The notes beneath the pieces are model-generated. The model was not told where the DNA came from and ran no database searches. It worked only from the letters and a program-made list of their open reading frames with translations. The position numbers and the translations under genes were made by a program. From the NCBI GenBank assembly GCA_033961575.1, contig CM066728.1, positions 103,616,852-103,680,851 of the forward strand: a stretch of 64,000 nucleotides of DNA, written 5' to 3'. The stretch is from Aselliscus stoliczkanus. Taxonomy: Eukaryota > Chordata > Mammalia > Chiroptera > Hipposideridae. Positions 1 through 10,530 of this stretch are shown in pieces; the first letter of the stretch is position 1, and every line of letters starts with the position of its first letter.

Positions 1-1015
1 AATTACCCCAGGAAAAACACATAGATTAGGACTGTCTCAGATAAACTGGAACATATGGTCATTCCAACCTTTGGGGAAACCCATCAATACAACAACAAAA
101 TCTTAGAGAGAAATCTGGGGAATGGTAAAATATATATACACATATGTCCCTACATATATAGGTGTATACAATATAGAGAGGGGGAACAAAGGAGGTATGG
201 TAATGGGCATATACTGGAGAAATTGGTTAATCTTGACACTGATCATAAAATGGACATATTCATAAATTATGGAAGTAAGGAGAGACTTCAAGTACCTAGA
301 AACATTGGCAATTTCCATATGAGAATCACGCCTTCTGATATCTGGATTTAACTTGCCTTGTTTGCAATTTCACTTCTCAGAAAGTAAAGGAAATGGCAAA
401 GAACTGCTACTTTGGGTGTGATTCTCCTTAATAAAGAGGAACTTCTAAAGGAGCTGAGATTCAACACAGGCTCAGATCTGTGTCCTGCTACCAATCCCAA
501 CAGTTTCCAAAGTAAGAGATGTAAGGTGCCCAAGGCTGAGATGGTTTAAGAGGGAAGAGAAGCCCATGAAGTGAAAACCACACAAGATAGTTACAATTGA
601 TCTCTGCATAGTGAAGGACACAATGCTAAAAAGACCTGCAAAAATAGGGCCAGAGATACCAAAGCCAAGACAGGTAAGGCTGGTGAAAAAGTCTAAGCCA
701 TGAAGGAGGCCTTCTTGGGAGCAAGATGGAAGAATTTTCAAACACGTCTCCTCTTAGAGAACCCCTGTCACACTGAATGAGCACAGTAGGTAGAAGAGTT
801 GAGGGCCAATCTACGTCTCCTTCAAGCCATGGCTGGTTATTCATTTATTTCCACTGAAGAATTCTCACTCTGAAGTTAGTCTTCCCACTGCCTCTCTTTT
901 TTTCACTCTCTCTCAGCAAGCACTCCCAAGGTGAATTTAATTTGTAGTCAAGTCATAGAGATAAATAAGAGACAAAAGGCAGCTGACAATAGCAATGGGA
1001 TTTGAAATAAGCAGG
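1..1015. other. No recognisable gene or repeat
   Basis: AT-rich sequence in both strands with only short open frames that lack any recognisable domain. I see no splice-flanked coding block, RNA gene or clear transposon. A weak L2-like tail (about 1330-1385) lies a little downstream, in the stretch between the first SINE and the first L1 fragment. Confidence 0.5.
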
Positions 1016-1025
1016 AATATGTTTT

Positions 1026-1148
1026 TGTTTGTTTGTTTGTTTTGTTTGTTTTTTGAGGGCAGTGTCACTGGCCCTCATATGTGGGACCCGAACCAAGGCC
1101 GCTGGCTTCCCAAGCCAGAGTTTAACCACTGCACCACTCAGCCGGCCC
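1026..1148 (-). mobile_element. Short (head-only) tRNA-derived SINE
   Basis: On the minus strand this reads as a tRNA-like head with RNA polymerase III A-box and B-box-like stretches, then a conserved GGGCCAGTGACACTGCCCTC end and an A-rich tail (T-rich on the plus strand at 1026-1054). It lacks the long body seen in copies such as 49697-50151. A direct repeat, aatatgtttt, flanks it at 1016-1025 and 1153-1162 and fits a target-site duplication. Similar head-only copies lie at 32193-32308, 46501-46608 and 53970-54078. Confidence 0.85.
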
Positions 1149-1489
1149 AAGAAATATGTTTTGATATATGGAAGTTCTTCCCATTAAAGCAAAGGAAAGG
1201 AAATAATGTATAAGAGACCCATTGAATATGGAATATCTAAATAGAAAACTTCCAGGAATTGGATTTCCACTGATTTAGAAAACATTACACATTACCAAGT
1301 TCTCAGGTAGTTGGAGTCTTGCATCTTCCGACTGCCTACTGTATATGGAACACAGTAGCACTCAGTAGATATCTGCTCAATCAACAGAGGTAGGGATGAC
1401 ACTCTAGGATCAATATCCATCAATACAGTACATCAATGTCTGTAGTACAGACCTCACAGGACTCACCACTTCATTTGCAACCCGAGGAA

Positions 1490-2082
1490 GCTGAAAATAA
1501 GAATATACAGCTCTTGCACTGTTGGTGAGATGGCAGATTGGTGCAGCTACTGTGGAAATCAGTCTGGAGGTATCTCAAAAAAACTGGAAATGGAACTACT
1601 GTATGACCCAGCAATTCCACCATTGGGTATCTATCCAGAGAAACCCAGGATACTAATTTGAAAAAATACATGCACCCCTATGTTTATCGCAGCACTATTT
1701 ACAATAGCCAAGAGTTGGAAACAACAGAAATGCCCATTGGTAGACGACTGGATTAAGAAACTGTGGTACACTTACACAATGGAGTATTACTCTGTCATAA
1801 AGAAGAATGAAATCGTACCATTTGCAATGACATGGATGGACCTAGAGAACATTATGTTAAGTGAAATAAGTCAGTCAGAGAAAGACAAATACCATATGAT
1901 CTCACTTATATGTGGAATCTGAAAAACTGAATGAACGAGCAAAGTAAACAGAAATAGCCTCAGAGATATAGAGGAAAAATTGATGGTTACTAGTTGGGAG
2001 GTGGGTGGGGATGAGGGAGAAGGGGAAGGGATTAGACAGCATAAATAGGTAACTACAATATTGCCACAGGGATATGAAAGAC
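1490..2082 (+). mobile_element. L1 3' fragment (ORF2 C-terminus and 3' region)
   Basis: This matches the end of mammalian LINE-1. The conceptual protein over 1680-1922 has the typical ORF2 C-terminal pattern (ALFTIAKSWKQ, then DWIKKLW, MEYYSVIKKNE, TWMDLENIMLSE). After it comes the usual sequence following the ORF2 stop. Upstream, 1503-1680 encodes the preceding LHCWW/CDPAIPPLGIYP-like stretch, but in broken frames. It is a 5'-truncated dead copy and not a gene. Confidence 0.85.
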
Positions 2083-2322
2083 AGTTCGCATGTGATTTTG
2101 TGAGCTGCCGTGAGCCGCCGTGAGCAGCAGTCCAATGGCCAATGAGTGACTGCCTCACCCGGGAAGAGCGCAGTGATAATACCAACATGGGCCAGTGAAG
2201 CAACGTCCTCCACAACTAGACTGAAGAACACAAGGACAGCAACTTGTCTGTTCCCTTTCCCTGATACCCCAACGCTGTTCCCCTCCCCAAGTTCCAATAA
2301 AATCTTTGAAGAAAAAAAAAAG
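2083..2322 (+). mobile_element. 5'-truncated long T+ SINE
   Basis: It holds only the 3' body of the long SINE: GTGAGC-type tandem units (about 2098-2130), the segment ending in CATGGGCCAGTGAAGC, the conserved AACTAGACTGAAGAAC and CAACTTGTCTGTTCCC blocks, and a tail with AATAAAATCTTT followed by A. The tRNA-like head is missing. The body ('ccaatggcc...gactgcctcaccc') resembles copies 25851-26262 and 52381-52803 more than 49697-50151, so it belongs to the first of two long subfamilies. Confidence 0.85.
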
Positions 2323-2329
2323 AACTCCT

Positions 2330-2511
2330 AAAACCCAATAACTAAAAAAAAACAAAAAAACCCAATTCAAAAATGGGCAAAGGACTTGAACAGACATTTC
2401 TCCAAAGAAGATACACAAATGACCAACAAGCACATAAAAACATGCTCAATGTCACTACTCATTAGGGAAATGCAATAAGAAATGACCATTCCTTAGGATG
2501 GCTATTATTTA

Positions 2512-2571
<60 letters not shown>

Positions 2572-3235
2572 TAAGTGTTGGCACGGATGTGGAGAAATTG
2601 GACCCTTTTGCACTGTTGGTGGGAATGTAAAATGGAACAATCATTGTAGAAAACAGTATGGTCCCTAGAAAAGGAAAACCTATAATTATTATTTGATCCA
2701 GCAATCTCTCTTTTTGGGCTATTTCCTCAAAATAACTAAATCCAGGGGCTCAAACAGATATTTGTACAATGCTGATTGCAGTACTATTCACAGAGACAAA
2801 AGGGGGAAACAAACCAAGTGTGCATTGATGGACGGATGGATAAACAAAATGTGGCATATACCCAACAGTGAAATTTTATCCATCCTTAAAAAGCGATAAA
2901 ATTCTGACACATGCTACGACATGGATGAACCTTGAAGACATGATGTTAAGCGAAATAAGCCCTACACAAAAGGACAGATATTGTAAGATTCCACATCTAG
3001 GAGGGACCTAGAGTAGTCAAATTGAGGGACAGAAAGTGCAAAGGTGGTTACTGCAGAGGCTGGGGGCAGTAGGCCAGAGAGTTAATATTTAATGGACAGA
3101 GTTTCAGTTTGGGAACATAAAGTTCTGGAGATGGATGGTGGTGATGGTCATGATGGCACACCAACATGAATGTATTTAATGCCACTGAACTGTACATTTA
3201 AAGTGGTATATTTTACCACAATAAAGAAAAAAAGA
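2330..3235 (+). mobile_element. L1 3' fragment, older subfamily
   Basis: Typical L1 ORF2/3' sequence in order: AAAATGGGCAAAGGACTTGA, the CAAATGACCAACAAGCAC stretch, the GGCACGGATGTGGAGAAATT segment, the GCACTGTTGGTGGGAATGTAA segment, GATGGATAAACAAAATGTGG, and a tail with CACAATAAAG followed by A. A CA microsatellite interrupts it at 2511-2570. Frames are broken. A further diverged L1-like stretch with an AAATAAGCC-like motif follows at 3240-3330. Confidence 0.8.
2511..2570. repeat. (CA)n microsatellite
   Basis: About 60 bases of CA dinucleotide with two TACA interruptions near the ends, inside an L1 3' fragment. It probably expanded from a short AC run in the host element and is likely polymorphic in length. 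Confidence 0.95.
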
Positions 3236-3589
3236 AAAAAGAATGATCCACTGATATACATAACAATATGGATAAATCTCAAAATAATTATGCTAAGTGA
3301 AAGAAGCCAGAACCCCACCCCAATAAAAACAGCCCATCCAAACAAACAAACAAAGGAATATACAGCGCTCAACAAGTAAATAATAGCTTTTAAAACTCGA
3401 CTTTACCTGCCACTAAAATGGGGATCCAAGTGTATCGTGTAACTATAAAGAAGGTAAAATATAAAATGGGCAAAGCATGCAGAATTTCTGAGAATAAATT
3501 GGAACAAAACCCAGGTCTTACCAATGGCCCCATGGGATGGGGTCTGGTCCCCCTCATCTCTGTCTGCATCTGCATTTACTCCCCCTCAC

Positions 3590-3830
3590 AGATTCCACTC
3601 CAGCCACACTGAGAGGCCTTTATCCTTGTTACTATCTCCTCTACCTGGAACGCTCTCCCCAACTGTCTGCATGACCGGTTCCTCTTTCTTCAGCTCTTTG
3701 CTCAAATGCACCTTGTCAGTGATACCTTGCCTGGAAACCTCATTTATATTTGCAACGCCATCCCAACTGTTGTGCTTTCCATCTTGGCATGGGGTCCTCC
3801 AAAGCAAAGCCTGAACAGGGCACTATTATT
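3590..3830 (+). mobile_element. L2 fragment
   Basis: Ancient LINE-2 sequence with the recognisable order CTCTACCTGGAACGCTCTCC, CTTTGCTCAAATGCACCTT, CAGTGATACCTTGCCTGG. The conceptual translations are short and meaningless. It is separated from the L2-like tail at 4290-4476 by about 460 bases that may be diverged L2 or unique DNA. Confidence 0.7.
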
Positions 3831-4289
3831 TGAGAATGCGATCTTAGGGAGCAGATGGGCAGGACCCAGCAAGTGAAAGAAGCAAGGAGGGTGGGGCCAT
3901 CAGGATGTGCAATCTAGCTGGCTGTCTCTCCTCAACCCCTGACCCTTTCGGGCGCCTTCGGGGGAACCTTAGGAGATGGGTATCAGAACCGTCCCTCTGG
4001 GGAACAAAGACAAGAGGCATGTAGTGACCCTCGCCTGCCTCTCTGGACACTAACTGCCTGCACTTTGGGATCGTGCATGTCTGCGTGTGGACAGGGTTCC
4101 CCCGGAGGATCCCAGGCTCAGCATGAGAGGAGCCCCAGAGCTCTATGCAGAACTGACCACAGTCAGCCAGGACTGGTCCAGGCAGCAGCAGCTGGAGTCA
4201 AAGGGAGGACAGCGAAGATGTGAAATAGTGCACACAAGGAGCCCCGTCTCCTTTCCCCACTCCGTATTTTCCCATGGCTCTTGCCAGCT

Positions 4290-4476
4290 TCTGAAATCCT
4301 GTTTGATGTCTGTATCAATTCAGTGCCTGTCTCTCTCCACTACCATGTCAGCTCCACAAGGGCAGGGTGAATGCTGGTTTAGTTCACTGCAGTAGCCCCA
4401 CTATGCACAAAGCTGTCTGACAGAGTGAGCCCTCAGTATATAAGAACAATGAATGAGTGAGTGAATGAATGAATGC
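4290..4476 (+). mobile_element. L2 3' end
   Basis: Contains the L2 terminal blocks GTCAGCTCCACAAGGGCAGG, then an AGTGAGCCCTCAGTATATAA-like segment and a terminal GAATGAATGAATG array. Same strand as the L2 fragment at 3590, so both may come from one insertion. Confidence 0.65.
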
Positions 4477-5395
4477 AAACATTCATTTTGAAATACTTTG
4501 AAAGATTGTATCTTTCAGAACAGAAACTCACAGGTGATGTTTATCATCGCACATTATCATATTATTATCACATTATCCTCAAAATGTATTCAGAAATAAT
4601 TCTTCACTTTCTCCATAACCAAGCACTGGCCATAATTAAACATGGAGAGACAGTAGACAAAAGCAACCGAAAATCCTTCAAAAGAAAATAGAAACATTTT
4701 TAGCACTTTCATTTCTCTAATTTTCTAGCTGACTTCACTCAACCATATGCCATTTAGAAATGACCAAGGTCAACCACAAAACCTGGTTCCCTTTGCCCAA
4801 TACTTCCCATTGCTTCCAGCAAATATAGCTTTCAGCTTTAATTGGTCTGACTTACAGTATATATTTATATATGTCTAATATATATTTATATATATTTTTT
4901 ATTTTTATATAAGAATACAGTCACACAAATGCAACATTTATGTCTTATTTCCTTACTCTGCAAATTAATATCTCTTGCTTTCCTCTCTTATCCCCACACC
5001 AGGCCATATTTCTAAGCCCCTTCCTCTATGTATAACACATTTGAAAGGGGACCCAAAATATATTCCGTTAAATAATCCTGAGGATATTCATCTAATTCAG
5101 GCACTGACTTCTTTGTGTCAAAGCAAATAAAGATACGGTTGTCTCCAAAAAAATCCAAACTTGCCAGAGACAGCTCATTCTATTAACAAAAGAGTTCTTT
5201 ATTAAGCAGCATGACCCACTGGTGTTTTAAATGACTATTTGTAGATTGGTGGCTAGTTGACAGCATTCCGGCTGGTTGCACAGGCCCACCTATCACTTCA
5301 TCAGCCCCACAGTAACGCAAGGCCATATGTCATGTGACTGAGTTTGGTAGGCTCCACGCAGTGTTACGGCAGGCTTTCACCGTATTCATCCTAAG
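4477..5395. other. No recognisable gene; AT-rich tract inside
   Basis: Only an AT-rich low-complexity run (about 4856-4913, TATATTTATA-type) stands out. No coding or repeat family was recognised in the rest. Confidence 0.5.
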
Positions 5396-6012
5396 GTGAG
5401 ATGTAGTCCCTCCTCATTACTCATAGATTCCATATTTGTGAATTCACCTGCCCGATAAAATGTATTGGTAACCTCCAAATCAGTAAAACATAAGGCACTT
5501 CATGTGTAGAGCAGCAAAAGATGTGTGTCACCTGAGGCTCCCATGCCCCGGGCAAGGTGACTCTCTGCCTTCTGTCAGCTCTCACGCTGCAAACAGGTGC
5601 CCCTTTTGAGGCCTATTTAGTGCCACGTGTTTTGCATTTTTGTGTTTTGTGGTGATTTTGTCCTTTAAAATGGCCCCTAAGCATAGTGCTGAAGTGGTTT
5701 CTAGTGTCCCTAAGGGCAAGAAGCCTGTGACGTGCCTCACAGGGACAACAAATGTTAGACAAGCTTCACTCAGGCATGAATCAAAGTGCCCTTGGCCTCG
5801 AGTCCACTGGTAATGAACAATTTATGTATATTAAATGAGCTCTTTCAATGGAAACACATGTGACAAGGGTCTCAATTGGCCTATTGGCTAAAGGCTCACA
5901 GGTGCCTAACCCTGGATTTCCTCTAGGAGCAATGGTTCCATATTCACTAATTTGGTGCTCATAGTCACCTTATAGGATGTAGCCACCACAAATAATGAGA
6001 ATCACGTGTACC
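5396..6012 (+). mobile_element. Tigger/pogo-like DNA transposon remnant
   Basis: The left end has an ATTACTCATAGATTCCATAT-type terminus, and an inverted, diverged counterpart (ACCACAAATAATGAGAATC) sits at the right end near 5983-6004. An ATG at 5670-5672 opens a reading frame starting MAPKHSAEVVSSVPKGKKPV, which resembles the N-terminus of a Tigger-class (pogo/CENP-B-like) transposase, but it is soon frameshifted and the element is far too short for an intact gene. I read it as an internally deleted, long-dead copy. The subfamily is not named. Confidence 0.6.
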
Positions 6013-6017
6013 AGGTA

Positions 6018-7920
6018 CTCCATAAGCACAAAACAGGGTCTCCCATTTGAGTGAATCTTGACAGATTCACATGCCCTGAATCTGTCTTCTGTCACATGCC
6101 CTGAGCCCTCACCTCTACCTGTGCAGTGCTGGCCATCCTGAGGTCTTCTGGCTTCAGGACATGTGGGCAGGCAGGTACAAGCAAGTCCAGGCTCTCTCAA
6201 CCAATGGCTTCCGGGGGGCCATATGTCACTCGACACCCAGCCTCCTGGGTGTAACTGGGGTAACTCTGAGGCCTGCTCTCTACTGCTTCCCAGAGTTCCC
6301 CGGAGGGACTGGGCTCCAGTTGCCTACAGGTAACTGATTTGATAACACAGTCCTTAGTGGCTTCATTCCCTTCCTGTGTCACACACCTGGGACCATCTCC
6401 CCGGTAAACTATTGCACTCCAATCCTTGTCTCAAGGTCTGCCACATAGGAACCCAAAAACACATGCTGATTTCAAGTATCTCTGCTGAGATGACACACCA
6501 CCACTATAGAGTGATACCCCCCACCATGTAAAGTATTGTATGACCTAGAGACACACACACATGGCCCACAACACAAGGCAGCCATGATCACAGCACTACA
6601 GAACCCTACTTTAGGGACCATTCTACAGGCTAATAGAAAATCTATGACAAGAGAGCTCCCGACAATGTTTAGCAAGTGGGATGTGCTCAAAATTAGGTGT
6701 TCAGGATGTACAGTAGACTCTTAACATCATCTTGTGAGTAATGCAAAACCACTGTGGGGTTTGGAGCAAAGAAATAGCAATGCAAAATGTGTTTCGGAGA
6801 AATTAATCAGACCTTGGCATAGAAGATGGGTGGGAAAGGAGATTAAACCCTTGTTTTCCAATTAACTGGGAGAATACAGCATTTCTTTAGATATTTTAAT
6901 GTAAATATAATCAAAAACAAGAGATCAAATTTTAAATATATATAGAGAGACAGAGACCCAGTCCTATAATGAGCCCAGCAAAGACATCAACAACGTGTCA
7001 CCCTTAGACCCCAGCCATGTAAATAAACCTACAGAACAAAGGTCCAGTCACAGCAGCATCAGTGGGAGTGAGTTAAGGCTTCACGGGGCTGTCTGATAGC
7101 AGCAGCAGACAGCTTCCTGTGCAAGGGGTGAAACCGCGAGTAGGAAGCAGGCTCCGTCCTTATTCCTTTCTAAGATATTTATACACTCCACTGTGGCCAG
7201 CAAACATAACTGGTGTAACTTGGATGAAATTTTAATTATACAGGATTTTAATGATTTAAAATCATTGCTTTGGGTGGAGAAGAGAAGCCAATAAGGAGGC
7301 AGCAAAGGTTCACCCAAGTACAGCTGCCTGTTTCCCTGGAGCCCTGTAGGAAAACCAGCATTCCGGAGGAAGGTCTCAAGGTTCATGTGTAAGGTAGGAG
7401 AGAGCCACATAATTCTAGCTACTGGTTATGGGCTCTGGCTTTGTCAATACTCCGTCTCACCACAACATGTCAACAAGTTTACAGATCTGGAGTTGATAGT
7501 CTTGCTATAAAAAGAATTATGGGGATAATTGTCATCTCCATCTTCCCCATTCTCTACCCACAATCTTCTTCTAGACTTTTTTCGCTTCTGTCCATTTTTG
7601 CTTTATTCTTCCGGTGTAGCCTGTCCACACTCCTCTCCATCGTCAAGAGCTGCACCAGGCACAGACCACTCTGTTATGCCCAGAATCTTCTCATCCTTCT
7701 CCTAGAAACAGTGAGAACAAGTTTGGCTAGACTGGCCTCATTGTGGAGCTATAGATGGGACCTCAATGAGACCCTCACCCAACACCCACATTGCTGACAC
7801 ATGCCTGGCCTGGGTTGGGATGAGGTCAGTGCTTGTTCCAGTGATACTTACCAGGAAGTTTTTTTACTCTGGGGGGCTTTTCAAGATGGCTGAGTTAGCC
7901 ACACAGTAATAAAGTATGTG
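6018..7920. other. No recognisable gene or repeat
   Basis: About 1.9 kb of sequence of mixed composition. The open frames are short (longest about 118 codons) and carry no domain I recognise. Confidence 0.45.
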
Positions 7921-7921
7921 T

Positions 7922-8010
7922 TTTCATTCACTCAACCATTTACTGAGAATTAACTACTGTTCTAGATGCCTTGATGGCTACAATAATGAATGTGATGGAG
8001 GTTAGATCCT
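7922..8010 (-). mobile_element. L2 3' end, antisense
   Basis: Plus-strand reading TCATTCACTCAACCATTTACTGAG, then TACTGTTCTAGATGCC and TACAATAATGAATG. This is the complement of the L2 3' terminus (…caataaatgttgaatgaatga). Confidence 0.55.
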
Positions 8011-9062
8011 TAAGTGGTTAGATCCTCGATTTGTCAGGAAGCAAGACATATGCTCAAATAGTAGGACATAGGAAGCATCCTGGGGTAAGACGGCTCTCAG
8101 GTGGGAGTTCAGAGAGCATTCGAACTTGACCCTGGAGTTATGGACAGGGTTTCCATAGGGAAAGACAAAGGATTCCAGGGGAAATGAACAGAGGTAGGAA
8201 TATACAAGTTGTGGGATGGAGGCATTCAGGAACAAGAAGTATTTTATTTTGGCTAATGTCTATGTATGTTAAAGGAGTTAAAGCTGAAAGAGCTAAATTA
8301 GGGCTAAAAACATTTTTACAAGCAGTGGAGAAGCAATGAATGTCAGAGCACCTGGTTCAACCCGTCACGTAAGGGTCAGGGCCCCACACCTCGAGAGTTC
8401 TGAGGCTTTCCCAAGAGCCAGTAGCAAGTCAGGGCTGGCTCTGGGCTCCCAGTCCAAGGCCTCGCGCTGTGTATGGCCATTTCACAACAGAACTGAGCCT
8501 CAGGACAAGTAACCTGGCAACAGAGTAAAGCCTGGATGACAGAGGTGAAAGACTGTAGGCATAGGAGCGGCAGAAGGCCATTCCAGGTTCCAGGAAAGGA
8601 CTACCGGGCACTTGGAGCAGGCTGTTGGCAGCGGCAATGAAAAGGAAGGTACGAGTCCAAGAGTAATTGTGGAGGCAGAATTTACAGGACAAGATGACTG
8701 GATGTGTGGGCTGAGGCAGGGGGAGGCAGGAGGGTTCATTCCAAGGTTTAAAGTCAAAGTGACGAGGACTCCCTTTTATGGAAAAAGGAAATCACCCACT
8801 CTTTCCTTAGCTCCTGGCAGTGCACCTTCCCCTCTGCCCCTCTGCTGCCAAGAGCAGTCCCTTGGAGTTTTTCCTGGCCCCCAAGTGACGCTTCTGTGCA
8901 GAGCCCTCGCTCTCCAACATGTGACAGCAGCATTGTTGTCCACCTCTCCTTTCTGTTAGCCTCCCCCTTTGTGGAGTACTTGTCTCTGTAGGCTTTTAGG
9001 ACTCACTCTCTAATTTTTCTTCTGCCCTATAATTGTTTTCTAAGTTGTAATTGTTTTCTAAG
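8011..9062. other. No recognisable gene or repeat
   Basis: About 1 kb, somewhat GC-richer around 8340-8900. It holds short overlapping open frames on both strands without recognisable domains. Confidence 0.45.
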
Positions 9063-9720
9063 TTTATAGTCTTTTCTCTTTTTCTTAGTAGTAACATATG
9101 ACAGGAACCCAATTCAAATGAGTTCAAGTAAAAAAGGGAATTTATTGGTTTCTGAAATTGAAAAGCTTAGAAGTATGTATGGCTGTGGGTACAACAGGAT
9201 CCAAAGATCTAAATTGCATTTCTTGTCCCTCCTGTCTCCTCCTCCTCCTCCTCCTCCTCCTCCTCCTCCTCCTCCTCCTCCTCCTCCTCTTCTTCTTCTT
9301 CTTCTTCTTCTTCTTCTTCTTCTTCTTCTTCTTCTTCTTCTTCTTCCTCTCTCTCTCTCTCTCTCTCTCTCACATGTTCTGCTCTTGTCTCTGTTGGCTT
9401 GGCGACTAGGCTGACTCTACCAGTAAGATGGCCTCCAACAGCTCAATGGCCTCCCAGCTCAGCTGCTCCAGTGGAAAGAAAAGCTCTGATGGTTCCAACA
9501 AAAGTGCTGGAATTTAGTTTTATTAGACCCAATTTGGCCAGGTGTCATTCCTAACCATATCACTGTGACCAGAGAGAGGGCCATGTGCTCACCGGCCAGG
9601 GCTGGGTGGCAAGTGGCCAGGGTTATCCTCATCCAAATCACATGAACTAAGAGTCAGAAAGGGTGGGGGCTTAAATCATATTATTGTGGTCACCAGAGAA
9701 GAGGAATGGATGTTGGCTGG
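9063..9720 (-). repeat. Old interspersed repeat carrying an expanded pyrimidine tract
   Basis: The flanks of the microsatellite read like a widespread mammalian medium-copy repeat: GGAATTTATTGGTTTCTGAA on the left; on the right AAGATGGCCTCCAACAGCTC, GATGGTTCCAACAAAAGT, CACTGTGACCAGAGAGAGGG and GAATGGATGTTGGCTGG. I recognise the pattern but cannot name the family, and the strand is a guess. The pyrimidine array sits where related copies usually have a short CTCTCTCC-like stretch. Confidence 0.4.
9235..9371. repeat. Pure polypyrimidine microsatellite (CCT)n-(CTT)n-(CT)n
   Basis: 137 consecutive pyrimidines on the plus strand: CTC/CTT trinucleotide repeats first with C-rich (to about 9288), then T-rich units (to about 9347), then a CT dinucleotide run. 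Apparent proline, leucine and phenylalanine proteins across it are low-complexity artefacts. Long mirror-like purine-pyrimidine tracts are known to favour triplex (H-DNA) structures. Confidence 0.95.
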
Positions 9721-10289
9721 AGAGAAACAACAGGTTTTGCTGTTGTTTACATCTATTCAATGCTAACCATGTAGGTCTGATTTTTTTCCTTTCAATTTCT
9801 GGACCTCTTGCTTTCTCCTAAACATCTCACTTTTACTTCACACTCTCTACATTCAAAAGTGAATGTTTCTCCTATTATATTTCCTATTTATCTATATAGT
9901 GTCACCATGTTCTGAGGCATCCACAATCATGACTTTGTAGTTGTTTTTTATTCTTCCCTCCTTAATGCCAGACACAAGCTCTGCTACCCAAATGCAAGCA
10001 CTTGCATATATAAAACACATAGATACACTCACAAGCACACACATACACAAATGCAAGTCTTCTCATTTCTTCTCTGCTTCATCTCTCCCACCAGCCACCT
10101 CACCCTATGTGGTAAATTATAAAAATGGCCAAATCTTTCACTTTTCTCTACACACACCCTCTCCCATGTGATTTTCCACCTCCTCCCATCAATAAGTAGT
10201 TTATTTCCCACTCAGAGAATTTGAGTTGGACTTGTCAGTTTCTTTGGCAAAGCTGGCTGGTCTTCATGACTTTGCTTGTGACTTGCTCC
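9721..10289. other. No recognisable gene or repeat
   Basis: T-rich, then CA-rich sequence with only short frames. Nothing could be assigned. Confidence 0.45.
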
Positions 10290-10530
10290 TCTGTCTTTGC
10301 CATGAGACCACAGCCAAGCTAGCCTGCAGAGCAAAGATAAACCCTCCCAGCTGAGCCCATCCTAGACTCTCCAGGCACCAGATGACCTAGCAACTGACAA
10401 CAGAACCTTGAGAATACTGAGCCAAAAACAGAAAAACTGCTGACATGAGCACAGTTCAACTTGATGACCCATAGAATCATGAATGAAATAAACAGTTGTT
10501 ATTTTTAAAGCACCAAATTTTACATAACAA
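10290..10530 (+). mobile_element. Diverged LTR/MER-like repeat tail
   Basis: The run CCAGCTGAGCCCATCCTAGA, CAACTTGATGACCCATAGAA, GAATGAAATAAACAGTTGTT, TTTTTAAAGCACCAAATTTT resembles the common 3' end of several mammalian LTR or MER repeats, with an AATAAA signal. Family not resolved. Confidence 0.35.

Noticed and set aside
1680..1922. 80-codon frame with a protein-like look
   Set aside because: It is the degraded C-terminal end of L1 ORF2 in a truncated copy. The same applies to 30855-31202 and 58558-58773 in the HAL1-like elements.
5670..5820. Domesticated Tigger-type transposase gene
   Set aside because: The N-terminal similarity is soon broken by a frameshift and the element is only about 600 bases.
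9118..9414. Open frames rich in proline, leucine or phenylalanine across the pyrimidine tract
   Set aside because: They translate a trinucleotide microsatellite in different phases; no gene structure supports them.
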